Shown piece by piece: positions 25,886-35,093 of a stretch of DNA of 64,000 bases. This stretch comes from Effusibacillus dendaii. Lineage in GTDB: Bacteria > Bacillota > Bacilli > Tumebacillales > Effusibacillaceae. The stretch is taken from positions 372,001-436,000 of the forward strand of contig NZ_AP023366.1 of assembly GCF_015097055.1 (NCBI RefSeq). Direction: 5' to 3'. The translations under genes and the position numbers were made by a program. Each line of letters begins with the position of its first letter. The stretch's first letter is position 1. The notes under the pieces were generated by a model. That model had not been told where the DNA came from. It made no database searches and saw only the letters and a list, made by a program, of their open reading frames with translations.

Positions 25886-28735
25886 GTGCAAAACCCTTAT
25901 GTTGTGATAGATCTGGAAACAACCGGCTTCTCGCTGAAGGAAGACTCCATTGTGGAAATCGGCGCTGTTCGTATAGAAAACGGCCAAATTTCCGATACGT
26001 TTTCTACCCTTGTGAAGCAGGATCGTCCTTTGACTGACATTTGCAAGGAACTGACAGGCATTACAGACGATGATCTGGCAGATGCGCCCACACTGGAAGA
26101 AGTGATTCCGCAATTTCTTAAATTTGTCGACGGTTACAATTTGATAGCTCATAACGCTTCGTTTGACGTTTCGTTTCTGAATGCAGCATTTGAACGTTGC
26201 GGCTATTTGCCTGTTTCCGGACGATGTATCGATACATTGGAACTCGCGCAGATTTTATGGCCGCAAGAAACCGGGTATGCGCTGGAAATGTTGACGTTTA
26301 AGTATGGCATTCCGCATGAGAAATCGCATCGAGCATTGTCGGACGCAAAAGCTACAGCCGAATTGTTTCTGCTTTTGCAGAGGCAGGCAAAACAGCTGCC
26401 GTTGTTGGTATTGCAGCAAATTGAACAGTTAAACATGTTTGCGGATTGGAACTTGCGGGATTTCTTTGCAGAGTTGTTACAGGACCCGGTCAAGTTGGCA
26501 CAAACGGAAATTCCTGAAGGATGTACAGTGATTCAGCAGCTTGTTCATCGGCCTGTGGAAATAGCGGAACGATCGGCCGATCGGCGTGAACCATTGGAGT
26601 TTGATGCGGAAACGGCAACGAGTATCCTGTCCAACCAGGGGCCGCTTGCCGATCAATATGCAGATTATGAAGAGCGTACGTCACAGATGGAAATGGCGCG
26701 TACAGTAGCGGATGCGCTGCTGTCGAACCAGCATTTGGTGGTGGAAGCGGGAACCGGAACAGGCAAATCGCTGGCCTATCTGGTACCCGCCATCTATTAT
26801 GCGGTGGCTAGCGGGGAACGGGTCGCAGTCGCGACCCATACCATCAATTTGCAGGAGCAGATTAAAGACAGAGACCTGCCGCTGCTGCAGCAGATTTTGC
26901 CTATTTCGTTTCGCGCGACTGTTGTCAAAGGACGAAATAATTATGTTTGCATGCGAAAAGTGGCGAACGGCATTCATTCACAGGGGATGGTCGGAGACGC
27001 CAGCGAACGTTCATTTTACGCCCGTATGCTTACGTGGTTGTTGGAAACGGCGGCCGGTGACAAAGAAGAACTGAATTTGCAGGGATCACACATCGAACTT
27101 TGGAACCGTGTGGCAAGCGACTCTGATTCCTGCATTGCCAAAAAATGTCCGTGGTTTCGCAATTGCTACTATTTTCGCAATCGGTCGGCTACCGAGCAGT
27201 CCGATCTTTTGATTACAAATCATTCGCTCGTTTTCACCGATTTAAACGCTGATCACCGGGTACTTCCCGCTTACAGCAGCCTGATTGTGGATGAAGCGCA
27301 TCATCTGGAAGACGAGGCAACAAAACATCTAGGGGAGGAGGCCGGATATTATCAGTCGATTGCCGCTTTAAACAGACTGGTCCGAGAAAACAAACAGGGT
27401 TTGATTGTGCAAATGCGTACCCTGATTGGTTTACACCCCGAATTTGCCTTGCTGGCTCGCATTCTCGACGAAATGACAGATACGATTGCAACGGTCCGCC
27501 AACATGCGGAAGAAACATTCCGGCTGCTGCAAACGTTTGCGATCGAACAGGCGAACAATCGGGAAGGCGGTCGGTGGACCGTCCGGATCCATCATATGCA
27601 CACAGAGCTGCCGATTTGGCAAGCAATTCTGTCTGCGTTTGATAATCTGCAAACGGATACAATGACGTTGCGGCAATTGATGAAACGTTTGGAACAGGAA
27701 GCGCGGGAACATGACGATGAAATTATCGGTTTCTCTACAGACATCTCCGGGCAGATTCAGGAATTTGATCGGCAAACCATGACCATGACCCGTTTTTTCC
27801 GTGAGGCGGCAGGTGTTTCAAACGAATCGGATCGGTCTGTTTTATGGCTGGAGGCGGACGAAAAATCGGTCAGGCCTGCTGTAAGTTTGCATGTGACTCC
27901 TGTCCATGTAGGTCAATTGCTAAATGAAAAGCTGTTCGAAAAAAAAGATTCGGTTGTGTTGACATCTGCAACAATTACTGTCAACCAGGGATTTTCTTAT
28001 CTAATAGACCGATTGGGCCTACGGCAATCGGAACAACAGGGAAGGCTCTTAACCCTTCAGGTCGAATCTCCGTTTGATTATAAAAAACAGGCCCTTCTCT
28101 GTATTCCTACGGATGTGGTACCGGTGAAAGGTGTTTCGGACGAAACATTTGTTGATTCGTTCTGTCAGTCGATTACTTCACTTGCCCGCATCTCCAAAGG
28201 GAGAATGCTTGTGCTGTTTACCTCTCATAAAATGCTGCGTGATGCGTATATGAAGGTGAAGCCAGCGCTTGCCGAGCATGGCATTCGGCTGTTTGCGCAG
28301 GGAATCGATTCCTCCTCCCGAATGCGGCTTGTTCACCAGTTTAAACAGGAAGAAAAAGCGGTTCTGTTTGGCGCCAACTCATTTTGGGAAGGTGTTGACA
28401 TACCGGGTGAAGATTTGTCCTGTCTGGTGATCGTAAGACTGCCGTTTTGGCCGCCCAACCATCCGATTGCGGAAGCCAGAACAGAAGCAATTGAAAAAGA
28501 AGGGCGAAACGCATTTATGGAATATTCGGTTCCGCAAGCAATCGTCCGTTTTAAGCAAGGTTTTGGCCGCTTAATCCGCTCCAAAAAAGATACGGGCGCG
28601 ATTGTCGTCTATGATCGCCGATTGGTAGAGGCAAGATACGGCCGCCATTTCATAAAATCCTTGCCAAACCCTTGGATTTATCAAGGACCGGAGCAGGATA
28701 TACTGAAAGTGATTTACAACTGGCTAAAAAATTAA
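25886..28735 (+). CDS. dinG: DinG-family helicase with N-terminal 3'-5' exonuclease domain
   Basis: This is a DNA repair helicase of the XPD-like SF2 family. Residues 1-165 form a DnaQ-type exonuclease (D9 and E11 in VIDLETTG, later HNASFDVSFL and HRALSDAKAT). The helicase has Walker A AGTGTGKS (K294) and DEAH at 469-472. Four cysteines, C355, C416, C421 and C427, are spaced like the iron-sulfur ligands of E. coli DinG (the last three five and six apart), so a 4Fe-4S cluster is likely. The GTG at 25886 follows GGGGTGA. GTG 25877 is an alternative. 949 residues. Confidence 0.93.
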   Translation: MQNPYVVIDLETTGFSLKEDSIVEIGAVRIENGQISDTFSTLVKQDRPLTDICKELTGITDDDLADAPTLEEVIPQFLKFVDGYNLIAHNASFDVSFLNAAFERCGYLPVSGRCIDTLELAQILWPQETGYALEMLTFKYGIPHEKSHRALSDAKATAELFLLLQRQAKQLPLLVLQQIEQLNMFADWNLRDFFAELLQDPVKLAQTEIPEGCTVIQQLVHRPVEIAERSADRREPLEFDAETATSILSNQGPLADQYADYEERTSQMEMARTVADALLSNQHLVVEAGTGTGKSLAYLVPAIYYAVASGERVAVATHTINLQEQIKDRDLPLLQQILPISFRATVVKGRNNYVCMRKVANGIHSQGMVGDASERSFYARMLTWLLETAAGDKEELNLQGSHIELWNRVASDSDSCIAKKCPWFRNCYYFRNRSATEQSDLLITNHSLVFTDLNADHRVLPAYSSLIVDEAHHLEDEATKHLGEEAGYYQSIAALNRLVRENKQGLIVQMRTLIGLHPEFALLARILDEMTDTIATVRQHAEETFRLLQTFAIEQANNREGGRWTVRIHHMHTELPIWQAILSAFDNLQTDTMTLRQLMKRLEQEAREHDDEIIGFSTDISGQIQEFDRQTMTMTRFFREAAGVSNESDRSVLWLEADEKSVRPAVSLHVTPVHVGQLLNEKLFEKKDSVVLTSATITVNQGFSYLIDRLGLRQSEQQGRLLTLQVESPFDYKKQALLCIPTDVVPVKGVSDETFVDSFCQSITSLARISKGRMLVLFTSHKMLRDAYMKVKPALAEHGIRLFAQGIDSSSRMRLVHQFKQEEKAVLFGANSFWEGVDIPGEDLSCLVIVRLPFWPPNHPIAEARTEAIEKEGRNAFMEYSVPQAIVRFKQGFGRLIRSKKDTGAIVVYDRRLVEARYGRHFIKSLPNPWIYQGPEQDILKVIYNWLKN

Positions 28736-28753
28736 GAGTCTATTAAATTTTGA

Positions 28754-28782
28754 TTGCGAAACTTTTTCACTTCCTCTATGAT
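28754..28782 (+). promoter_or_regulatory. Promoter of the SigH-like gene
   Basis: TTGCGA (28754-28759), a 17-base spacer, TATGAT (28777-28782). It lies directly after dinG, 36 bases before the sigma-factor start. Confidence 0.6.
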
Positions 28783-28817
28783 GAAGAATAAGACTCTCAT
28801 CATGTGGGGTGGTCATA

Positions 28818-29453
28818 TTGAACATGACTCACTTGGAAGCAGGAAATGTTGAGGAAGAGATTGTACTGGCACAGCAGGGGAACGCGCAGTCAGTAGAGAG
28901 AGTTCTGTCCCAATTTCAACCGTATGTCAGGTTGCGTGCACGTTCTTTCTTTCTTGCCGGTGCGGAATATGAGGATTTGGTGCAGGAAGGTATGATCGGT
29001 CTGTATAAGGCGATACGTGACTATCGGCGAGAGAAAGAAATCCCTTTTCGGGTGTTTGCCGAGATCTGCATTACCAGACAAATCATTACCGCCATAAAAA
29101 CGGCTAGACGGCTGAAACACCAACCTCTGAACCAGTATTTGTCGTTATATGGTCTTGCATCAGACGACGAATCGAACCGATCCTTGCTGGATACGATTCC
29201 TTCCCCGCACGGAAATGAACCGGATGAGATGATTATTCACCAGGAGCAGTTGATCGAGTTGCAATTAAAACTTCGGAAAATTCTGAGTTCGTTTGAGTAT
29301 CAAGTGCTTTCCTTGCATGCAGAAGGCCATTCGTACAAAGAGATCGCAACGTTGATGAATTCTTCCACAAAGGCGATAGACAATGCGTTATACAGAATTA
29401 AACGGAAGATGGATGGCCACCACCATTTGAACAAAGCAAAAATGTCGTCCTAG
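28818..29453 (+). CDS. SigH-like RNA polymerase sigma factor
   Basis: This is a sigma-70 family factor closest to the B. subtilis stationary-phase/sporulation SigH. Region 2 contains ARSFFLAGAEYEDLVQEGMIGLYKAIRDY and CITRQIITAIKTARR. Region 4 is a helix-turn-helix ending HSYKEIATLMNSSTKAIDNALYRIKRKM. The length, about 211, fits. In Bacillota sigH normally lies near rpmG-secE-nusG; here the gene is between dinG and rex, so it may be a second paralogue. TTG 28818 is five bases after GGGGTGG; ATG 28824 is also possible. Confidence 0.85.
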   Translation: MNMTHLEAGNVEEEIVLAQQGNAQSVERVLSQFQPYVRLRARSFFLAGAEYEDLVQEGMIGLYKAIRDYRREKEIPFRVFAEICITRQIITAIKTARRLKHQPLNQYLSLYGLASDDESNRSLLDTIPSPHGNEPDEMIIHQEQLIELQLKLRKILSSFEYQVLSLHAEGHSYKEIATLMNSSTKAIDNALYRIKRKMDGHHHLNKAKMSS

Positions 29454-29470
29454 AAATTGCGGGGGTGGAA

Positions 29471-30091
29471 ATGAAAACTCCAAAAATTTCAGAAGCGGTA
29501 ATCCGCAGATTACCTGTATATTTGAGATACTTGCAGCATCTTCACGAAATGAACATTACAACCGTTTCTTCGCTTGATCTGGGTCAACATTTGGAAATGA
29601 ACCCGGCTCAAATTCGAAAGGATCTCGCCTATTTCGGCGAATTCGGAAGAAAAGGCATCGGCTATGATGTGGAATACTTAATCGCCAAAATTAAGCAGAT
29701 ACTGAAATTGGATAGACGTTTAAACGTTGCCTTGGTGGGGGCGGGCAACCTGGGAACTGCGCTGTCAAATTACAACCGCTACACCAACGAGAAAATGAAA
29801 ATTGTCGCCATTTTCGATTCGTTCCCGGAGAAAATAGGCACCAAAATCGGAACGGTTAAGGTGCAGCCGATTCAAGAACTGGCAAAGACGGTCAAAGAGC
29901 AGGATGTAAAAATCGGCATCATCACGGTCCCGGCAACGGAGGCACAGAAAGTGGCGGATCAGATGGTGGAGGCTGGCATCAAAGGAATTTTGAACTTCGC
30001 TCCGATTACGATGCGTGTACCAAACCATGTGTATCTCCGCAACGCAGATTTGACCACCGAACTTCAATCGCTTGCCTATTATATCGGGTAA
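29471..30091 (+). CDS. rex: Redox-sensing transcriptional repressor Rex
   Basis: Rex binds DNA when the NADH/NAD+ ratio is low and represses anaerobic and overflow genes. The N-terminal winged helix (SSLDLGQHLEMNPAQIRKDLAYFGEFG) and a Rossmann domain with GAGNLGTAL are standard, as is the C-terminal NFAPITMRVP. About 206 residues. ATG 29471 is preceded by GGGGGTGG, and the GTG at 29465 is the alternative. It sits 17 bases after the SigH-like gene and ends in a terminator. I did not find a full Rex operator near qcrA or fadF. Confidence 0.95.
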   Translation: MKTPKISEAVIRRLPVYLRYLQHLHEMNITTVSSLDLGQHLEMNPAQIRKDLAYFGEFGRKGIGYDVEYLIAKIKQILKLDRRLNVALVGAGNLGTALSNYNRYTNEKMKIVAIFDSFPEKIGTKIGTVKVQPIQELAKTVKEQDVKIGIITVPATEAQKVADQMVEAGIKGILNFAPITMRVPNHVYLRNADLTTELQSLAYYIG

Positions 30092-30114
30092 CCCTTCCGC
30101 TGGAAGGGTTTTTT
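30090..30114 (+). terminator. Terminator after rex
   Basis: AACCCTTCC (30090-30098), loop GCT, GGAAGGGTT (30102-30110) and a T tract. The first bases overlap the rex stop codon. Confidence 0.88.
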
Positions 30115-30183
30115 CTATATCAAAACTGATAATATCACCCGGTCGGGGAAAACTACGGAAAACAGTCTCAACGGAGGGATCGC

Positions 30184-31107
30184 ATGCTGGAGACACTGCT
30201 CGCGGAATATCCCGTACGGCTTACCAATCTTGACAAATTGCTTTGGCCGGAAGCGGGTATTACAAAATCGGCCTACATCGAATATGTCATCCGGATGGCA
30301 GCGTACCTGCTCCCTCATCTGAAAGACCGACCTCTGACGCTGGTTCGCTTTCCGCACGGAGTATCGGGAAAATCGTTCTACCAAAAAAACGCTCCGCCGG
30401 ACACGCCGGAGTGGGTCGCCACATATCCGGTTTATTCGGCCGAAAGCAAACGGGTTGTCCACTATATACTGGCGAATAACACGGCCACCTTAATCTGGTT
30501 GGCAAATCAAGCCTGTATCGAGCTTCACCCGTGGTATTCCAAAATTCAGGCCCCAAACAATCCGACAAATATTGCGATTGATTTGGATCCTTCCGTACCT
30601 GGCTTCGAAAAAATCAAACATACCGCGTTTTTAATCAAAGAAATTCTCGACGATCTGCAGATGCCCAGCTATCCGAAAACATCCGGCGCCACCGGACTGC
30701 AGATTTTTATTCCGCTCCGTCCCGGATTTTCGTTTGAACAGACAAGAAAAGTCACAAAATTTATTGCTCATTTCATGGCCCATCAATATCCTGATTTGGT
30801 CACGGTAGAGCGGCTGGTCAAAAACCGGGGAGACAAAATCTATATTGATTATCTGCAGCATGCTCCGCATAAAACGCTGGTAGCTCCCTATTCTCCCCGG
30901 CCCCATCCGGATGCGAAAGTTTCCGCGCCGCTTACATGGCGGGAATTGGCACAAGGAGCCGTTCCGGAAGATTTCACAATACGTACGATGCCGGAACGGG
31001 TTCAACAGGTGGGGGATTTGTTTCAACCCATGGAACAAGCGGGTATCGACATTACCGAAATCTTACATTTCATCGAAAACCACCCTTATTTCGACGTGCC
31101 GTATTGA
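30184..31107 (+). CDS. Stand-alone LigD polymerase/primase domain protein
   Basis: This is an archaeo-eukaryotic primase-type polymerase domain as found in LigD, which fills gaps in Ku-dependent end joining. The 307 residues cover only that domain (usual about 290-300), with no ligase or phosphoesterase part. The metal acids are in IAIDLDPS. The SGATGLQIFIPL box and VERLVKNRGDKIYIDYLQH match Bacillus LigD polymerase domains. The start ATG has GGAGGG upstream. Neither ku nor a ligase is in the window, so partners must be elsewhere, or it may act alone in gap filling. Confidence 0.88.
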   Translation: MLETLLAEYPVRLTNLDKLLWPEAGITKSAYIEYVIRMAAYLLPHLKDRPLTLVRFPHGVSGKSFYQKNAPPDTPEWVATYPVYSAESKRVVHYILANNTATLIWLANQACIELHPWYSKIQAPNNPTNIAIDLDPSVPGFEKIKHTAFLIKEILDDLQMPSYPKTSGATGLQIFIPLRPGFSFEQTRKVTKFIAHFMAHQYPDLVTVERLVKNRGDKIYIDYLQHAPHKTLVAPYSPRPHPDAKVSAPLTWRELAQGAVPEDFTIRTMPERVQQVGDLFQPMEQAGIDITEILHFIENHPYFDVPY

Positions 31108-31187
31108 CATTTAGAATACCCGCTGTTTAAATGAAACCGTAACAGACAGATCGGACGAACACGGAAGTATTACCGGGGAGGATCGAA

Positions 31188-31976
31188 ATGAGGGCTGATT
31201 TTGCCATAATCGGGGGAACAGGCGTGTATGACGCTGGTTTATTGTCATCAGTCGATCACCTCCAGATCGATACGCCGTTCGGTGTTTCATTCATTGATAT
31301 AGGGGAGTATGCCGGACAACAAGTGGCGTTTCTCTCCCGCCACGGAAAAGGGCATGCGGTTCCGCCGCATCGGGTCAACTATCGTGCCAATATTGCCGCG
31401 CTCCGGCAGCTTGGCGTTAAGCAGGTGCTGGCGACAGCAGCTGTTGGTTCTTTAAAAGAGGAAATCGCTCCGGGCGAATTATTGATTGTGGACGATTTTA
31501 TAGATATGACCAAAAGCAGAGAAACCACCTTTTACGAAGGGGAAAATGGGGTGGTGCACATCGATATGAGCGATCCGTACTGCGGTCGGCTGCGCCGTCT
31601 TATCGCGGAAACGGCGGATCGAAATGGAATCGAAGTCAAGCCGGGAGGCGTCTACGTGTGCACAGAGGGGCCCCGTTTTGAAACGACGGCTGAAATTCGC
31701 ATGTATGCAAGGCTTGGCGGCGACGTTGTCGGTATGACATCTGTCCCGGAGGTCGTCTTGGCAAAAGAAGCGGAGATGTGTTATGCAACTGTCGCGATCG
31801 TGACCAATTATTGCACAGGCATTGCCGACTCATTTTTGACTCATCAGGAAGTGGCAGACACGATGAGAGCCAACATTGAAAAAGTGCGGCGTTTGTTTTT
31901 TGAGTTGATCAAACGCGGCCTGGAAGAGCGAACCTGCCGATGTCCACATGCTTTGGCGGAATTGGGATCGCTTTAA
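31188..31976 (+). CDS. mtnP: S-methyl-5'-thioadenosine phosphorylase
   Basis: MtnP phosphorolyses 5'-methylthioadenosine (some members also 5'-deoxyadenosine or methylthioinosine) to adenine and ribose-1-phosphate analogues. The family motifs are IIGGTGVYDAG, SRHGKGHAVPPHRVNYRANI and the substrate loop YVCTEGPRFETTAEIRMY. Length 262. It heads a tight cluster with mtnA, an aldolase and a deaminase. The ribosome binding site is GGGGAGGA. Substrate choice between methylthio- and deoxy-adenosine cannot be settled from sequence. Confidence 0.92.
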   Translation: MRADFAIIGGTGVYDAGLLSSVDHLQIDTPFGVSFIDIGEYAGQQVAFLSRHGKGHAVPPHRVNYRANIAALRQLGVKQVLATAAVGSLKEEIAPGELLIVDDFIDMTKSRETTFYEGENGVVHIDMSDPYCGRLRRLIAETADRNGIEVKPGGVYVCTEGPRFETTAEIRMYARLGGDVVGMTSVPEVVLAKEAEMCYATVAIVTNYCTGIADSFLTHQEVADTMRANIEKVRRLFFELIKRGLEERTCRCPHALAELGSL

Positions 31977-32014
31977 AAATTTACATAGATTAGTGGTTGG
32001 GATGGGGGATTGCC

Positions 32015-33052
32015 GTGCGGGCGATGGAATGGAACGGAGAAACACTTTTGCTGCTTGATCAATTACAGTTGCCCGGGGCAGTAAAATGGATCGAATGTTC
32101 GGACGTGGAACAGGTGGCAGAGGCAATTGAAACGATGAAAGTGCGCGGAGCGCCGGCGATTGGTGCGGCCGCCGCATTCGGTATTGTGATGGGAGCCCGA
32201 CAGGCTGTCAATCGCGATAAAAATGAATTTTTCAACCAAATAGAACGGATTTGTGACCGACTGGCCAGAACGCGTCCGACAGCAGTCAACCTGTTTTGGG
32301 CGATTCAACGTATCAAGTCGTTAATCGAGACTAATGCGGATCTGGATGTGCCGCAGATCGTGGAACTGATTCGACGGGAAGCGGAGTCCATTATGACGGA
32401 GGACATCGCGATCAATCAATCAATCGGTCAAAACGGTGAGCCTTATATCCCGAAGGGGGCCCGAATCTTAACGCATTGCAATACAGGTTCCCTGGCAACC
32501 GCAGGGTATGGCACGGCGCTTGGTGTGATTCGTGCCGCTCATTCAGCGGGCAAAGAAATTACCGTATGGGCGGATGAAACCCGTCCTTACCTGCAAGGTG
32601 CCCGTTTGACCGCGTTCGAACTGCAGCAGGATCAGATTCCTGTGACGATCGTCACCGATTCGATGGCAGGTCATTTAATGAAAGAAAAGAAGGTCGATTT
32701 GGTCATTGTAGGTGCGGACCGAATCGCGGCAAACGGTGATACAGCCAACAAAATTGGCACGTATTCACTCGCCGTCCTGGCGCATTATCATCACATCCCT
32801 TTCTATGTGGCGGCTCCCACGTCCACCTTGGATTTCTCCATCAAAAGCGGGGAGCAAATCGAAATTGAACAACGATCAGCCGATGAGGTGTTATCGATCG
32901 GCGGTATCCGAATTGCGCCGCCAGGTGTTGCTGCGTTGCATCCTGCGTTTGATGTGACACCGCATTCGCTTATTACGGCGATCATAACAGAAAAAGGTGT
33001 CGTAGAATCACCTGACGCCAACCGAATGGAATATCTCAGGGGGAAGGGTTAA
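32015..33052 (+). CDS. mtnA: 5-methylthioribose-1-phosphate isomerase
   Basis: MtnA converts 5-methylthioribose-1-phosphate to 5-methylthioribulose-1-phosphate; homologues also act on 5-deoxyribose-1-phosphate. eIF2B-alpha-like fold. The RGAPAIGAAAAFG motif is present near 45. The catalytic cysteine lies in LTHCNTGSLATAGYGTALG, and the aspartate is in VIVGADRIAANGDTANKIGT. GTG 32015 with GGGGG eight bases upstream is preferred and gives 345 residues. The upstream TTG at 31997 has no site. It is followed by the aldolase gene after five bases. Confidence 0.93.
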   Translation: MRAMEWNGETLLLLDQLQLPGAVKWIECSDVEQVAEAIETMKVRGAPAIGAAAAFGIVMGARQAVNRDKNEFFNQIERICDRLARTRPTAVNLFWAIQRIKSLIETNADLDVPQIVELIRREAESIMTEDIAINQSIGQNGEPYIPKGARILTHCNTGSLATAGYGTALGVIRAAHSAGKEITVWADETRPYLQGARLTAFELQQDQIPVTIVTDSMAGHLMKEKKVDLVIVGADRIAANGDTANKIGTYSLAVLAHYHHIPFYVAAPTSTLDFSIKSGEQIEIEQRSADEVLSIGGIRIAPPGVAALHPAFDVTPHSLITAIITEKGVVESPDANRMEYLRGKG

Positions 33053-33057
33053 ATCAG

Positions 33058-33726
33058 ATGGAGACACAAGTAAGGGAGATCAAGGAACAAGTCTTGCAAG
33101 CTGCCAAAGAAATGCATGAACAGGGACTGGTCGTATCCGTTTGGGGAAACTTGTCGGCGCGAATACCCGAAACGGATCAGATCGTTGTGACTCCCAGTGG
33201 GGTAGACTATCGAACGATGCAAATTGACGATCTGGTCGTCGTAGAAATGGGAACGGGAAACGTAATAGAGGGACGCCTACGGCCGACATCGGAACTCGCC
33301 CTGCATTTAGCCATACTGAAAGCGCGCAGCGATGTGAATGCGGTGATGCATACTCATAGCATCTACGCATCTGCCTGCTCCACCGTTCATAAGGAAATCC
33401 CGCCGATTGTTGAAGATTTGGCACAGGTGGTAGGCGGCTCTGTATCCGTTGCCCGTTATGCATTGCCGGGCACGCCAGAATTAGGTGCCTGTGCCGTCAA
33501 ATCACTCGGCAGAAAAAATGCGGTACTACTCTCCAATCATGGGGTTGTAGGAGTTGGTCCGAACGTGATGGAAGCGCTGCGAGTCTGCCAAATTGTGGAA
33601 AAAGGAGCCCGGATTTTTGCAATTGCAAAAACGATTGGCAGCCCGGCCCTGCTTTCCGTTGATGATGTAGAGTATCTTAGAAATAACTATCAAAACTGTT
33701 ATGGACAGGTTAAGCAGGAGGTGTGA
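33058..33726 (+). CDS. Class II aldolase (fuculose-phosphate-aldolase type)
   Basis: This is a zinc-dependent class II aldolase/adducin-family enzyme of 222 residues. E79, H98, H100 and H161 have the same spacing as the catalytic glutamate and zinc histidines of fuculose-1-phosphate aldolase. The classical MtnB dehydratase belongs to the same superfamily, but mtnW/X/D-like partners are not adjacent. With mtnP and mtnA, the likely reaction is cleavage of 5-methylthioribulose-1-phosphate (or 5-deoxyribulose-1-phosphate) to DHAP and an aldehyde, the 'DHAP shunt'. That assignment is inference from context. MtnB activity is the main alternative. Confidence 0.85.
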   Translation: METQVREIKEQVLQAAKEMHEQGLVVSVWGNLSARIPETDQIVVTPSGVDYRTMQIDDLVVVEMGTGNVIEGRLRPTSELALHLAILKARSDVNAVMHTHSIYASACSTVHKEIPPIVEDLAQVVGGSVSVARYALPGTPELGACAVKSLGRKNAVLLSNHGVVGVGPNVMEALRVCQIVEKGARIFAIAKTIGSPALLSVDDVEYLRNNYQNCYGQVKQEV

Positions 33727-33727
33727 C

Positions 33728-35017
33728 ATGAAAGACACTCTTTTAATAAAAAACGCATCCATCCTGCCGATGACAGAAGCCGGTTGGATCGAAACCGGCT
33801 ATCTGTTGATCGAAGGAAACCGGATCCGTGAAGTCGGGTCAGGGTCTTATCATGGGAAAGCGGACACGGAAATTGATGCAGCAGGCAAAGTGGTTATGCC
33901 GGGTCTTGTCAATACGCACGGCCATGCCGCAATGACATTATTGCGTGGTTATGCGGACGATCTTCCTTTAATGGAATGGTTGGAAACAAAATGTTGGCCG
34001 GTGGAAGACCGAATGACGGCAGACGATATTTATTGGGGAAGCCAGTTGGCGATTTTGGAAATGATTAAAACAGGCACCACCTGTTTTACAGACATGTACT
34101 TTTTTATGGACAGGGTGGCTCAGGCGGTTGAGGAGACGGGAATACGTGCTGTGCTGGGCAGGGGAATGATTGGATTTCCGCCCAAAGGGGAGCAGGCGCT
34201 GCGGGAAAGCGAACAGTTTGTCAGAACATGGAACGGTGCGGCTAACGGACGTGTTACCGTTACTTTGGCACCGCATGCCCCTTATACTTGCCCCCCCGAT
34301 TACGTAAAGCAGGTGGCTGAACTATCTGCAGAACTGAATGTTCCAATCCAAACCCATCTCTCGGAAACAAAAGGGGAAGTGGAACGCTGTCTGGCCGAAC
34401 ATGGCTGTACACCGATTCGCCTGATGGAACAGGTGGGTCTTTTTGAACGGCCTACATTAGCGGCGCATTGTGTTCACGTAACGGATGAGGATATCGAAAT
34501 CATGGCCCGCTACGATGTAAAGGTGGCGCATAATCCCGACTCGAACCTGAAACTGGGATCGGGCGTGGCGCCTGTATTAAAAATGTTGGACAAAGGGTTA
34601 ACGGTTGGCCTGGGAACAGACGGAGCCGCTTCCAACAACAATTTGGACATGTTTGAAGAAATGCGTCAGGCCGCCATGATTCACAAAGGAGTCCAATACG
34701 ATCCGGTTGCCGTTTCTGCCTATCAGGCATTGCAGATGGCGACTGTAAACGGGGCCAAAGCCGTATTCCTGGAAGACGGACATGGAACGCTGCAGCAAGG
34801 GGCGCCGGCAGACTTGATTTTGATTGACTACAACCGTCCTTATTATTATCCGCGGCATAATTTGATGGCGCATCTCGTTTATGCGGGACAATCGGGTGAT
34901 GTAACAGACGTGATTGTGGACGGTCGTGTATTGATGCGGGACCGACAGATGCTCACAATGGATGAGCAACGGATTTATCACGAAGTCGAGAACGTTTGTA
35001 AACGTCTTTTTGCTTGA
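33728..35017 (+). CDS. mtaD: 5-methylthioadenosine/S-adenosylhomocysteine deaminase
   Basis: This is an amidohydrolase of the TRZ/ATZ family that deaminates SAH, MTA or 5'-deoxyadenosine. The metal-binding NTHGHAAMTLLRGYADD is near residue 60, followed by LAPHAPYTC, the HLSETKGE segment, HCVHVTDEDIEIMARY and GLGTDGAASNNNLDM. The ATG at 33728 follows GGAGGTG and is two bases after the aldolase stop. About 429 residues. It feeds the same SAM by-product salvage route as the three genes before it. Confidence 0.9.
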   Translation: MKDTLLIKNASILPMTEAGWIETGYLLIEGNRIREVGSGSYHGKADTEIDAAGKVVMPGLVNTHGHAAMTLLRGYADDLPLMEWLETKCWPVEDRMTADDIYWGSQLAILEMIKTGTTCFTDMYFFMDRVAQAVEETGIRAVLGRGMIGFPPKGEQALRESEQFVRTWNGAANGRVTVTLAPHAPYTCPPDYVKQVAELSAELNVPIQTHLSETKGEVERCLAEHGCTPIRLMEQVGLFERPTLAAHCVHVTDEDIEIMARYDVKVAHNPDSNLKLGSGVAPVLKMLDKGLTVGLGTDGAASNNNLDMFEEMRQAAMIHKGVQYDPVAVSAYQALQMATVNGAKAVFLEDGHGTLQQGAPADLILIDYNRPYYYPRHNLMAHLVYAGQSGDVTDVIVDGRVLMRDRQMLTMDEQRIYHEVENVCKRLFA

Positions 35018-35030
35018 CAGGAAGAAACGG

Positions 35031-35065
35031 AAAAGGAACAATCACCCGTTATAAGCGATTGTCCC
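35031..35065 (-). terminator. Minus-strand terminator for the small ORF at 35094
   Basis: On the minus strand GGGACAATC (35065-35057) pairs with GATTGTTCC (35043-35035) around a 13-base loop and is followed by four T residues. On the plus strand there is no T run, so it best serves the minus-strand ORF, though it could also slow readthrough from mtaD. Confidence 0.6.
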
Positions 35066-35093
35066 GAATGATCCTACAGCTCTTGGGAAATCT

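Noticed and set aside
31108-31187. SAM riboswitch before mtnP
   Set aside because: The gap is only about 80 bases and shows none of the conserved S-box stems or a terminator.
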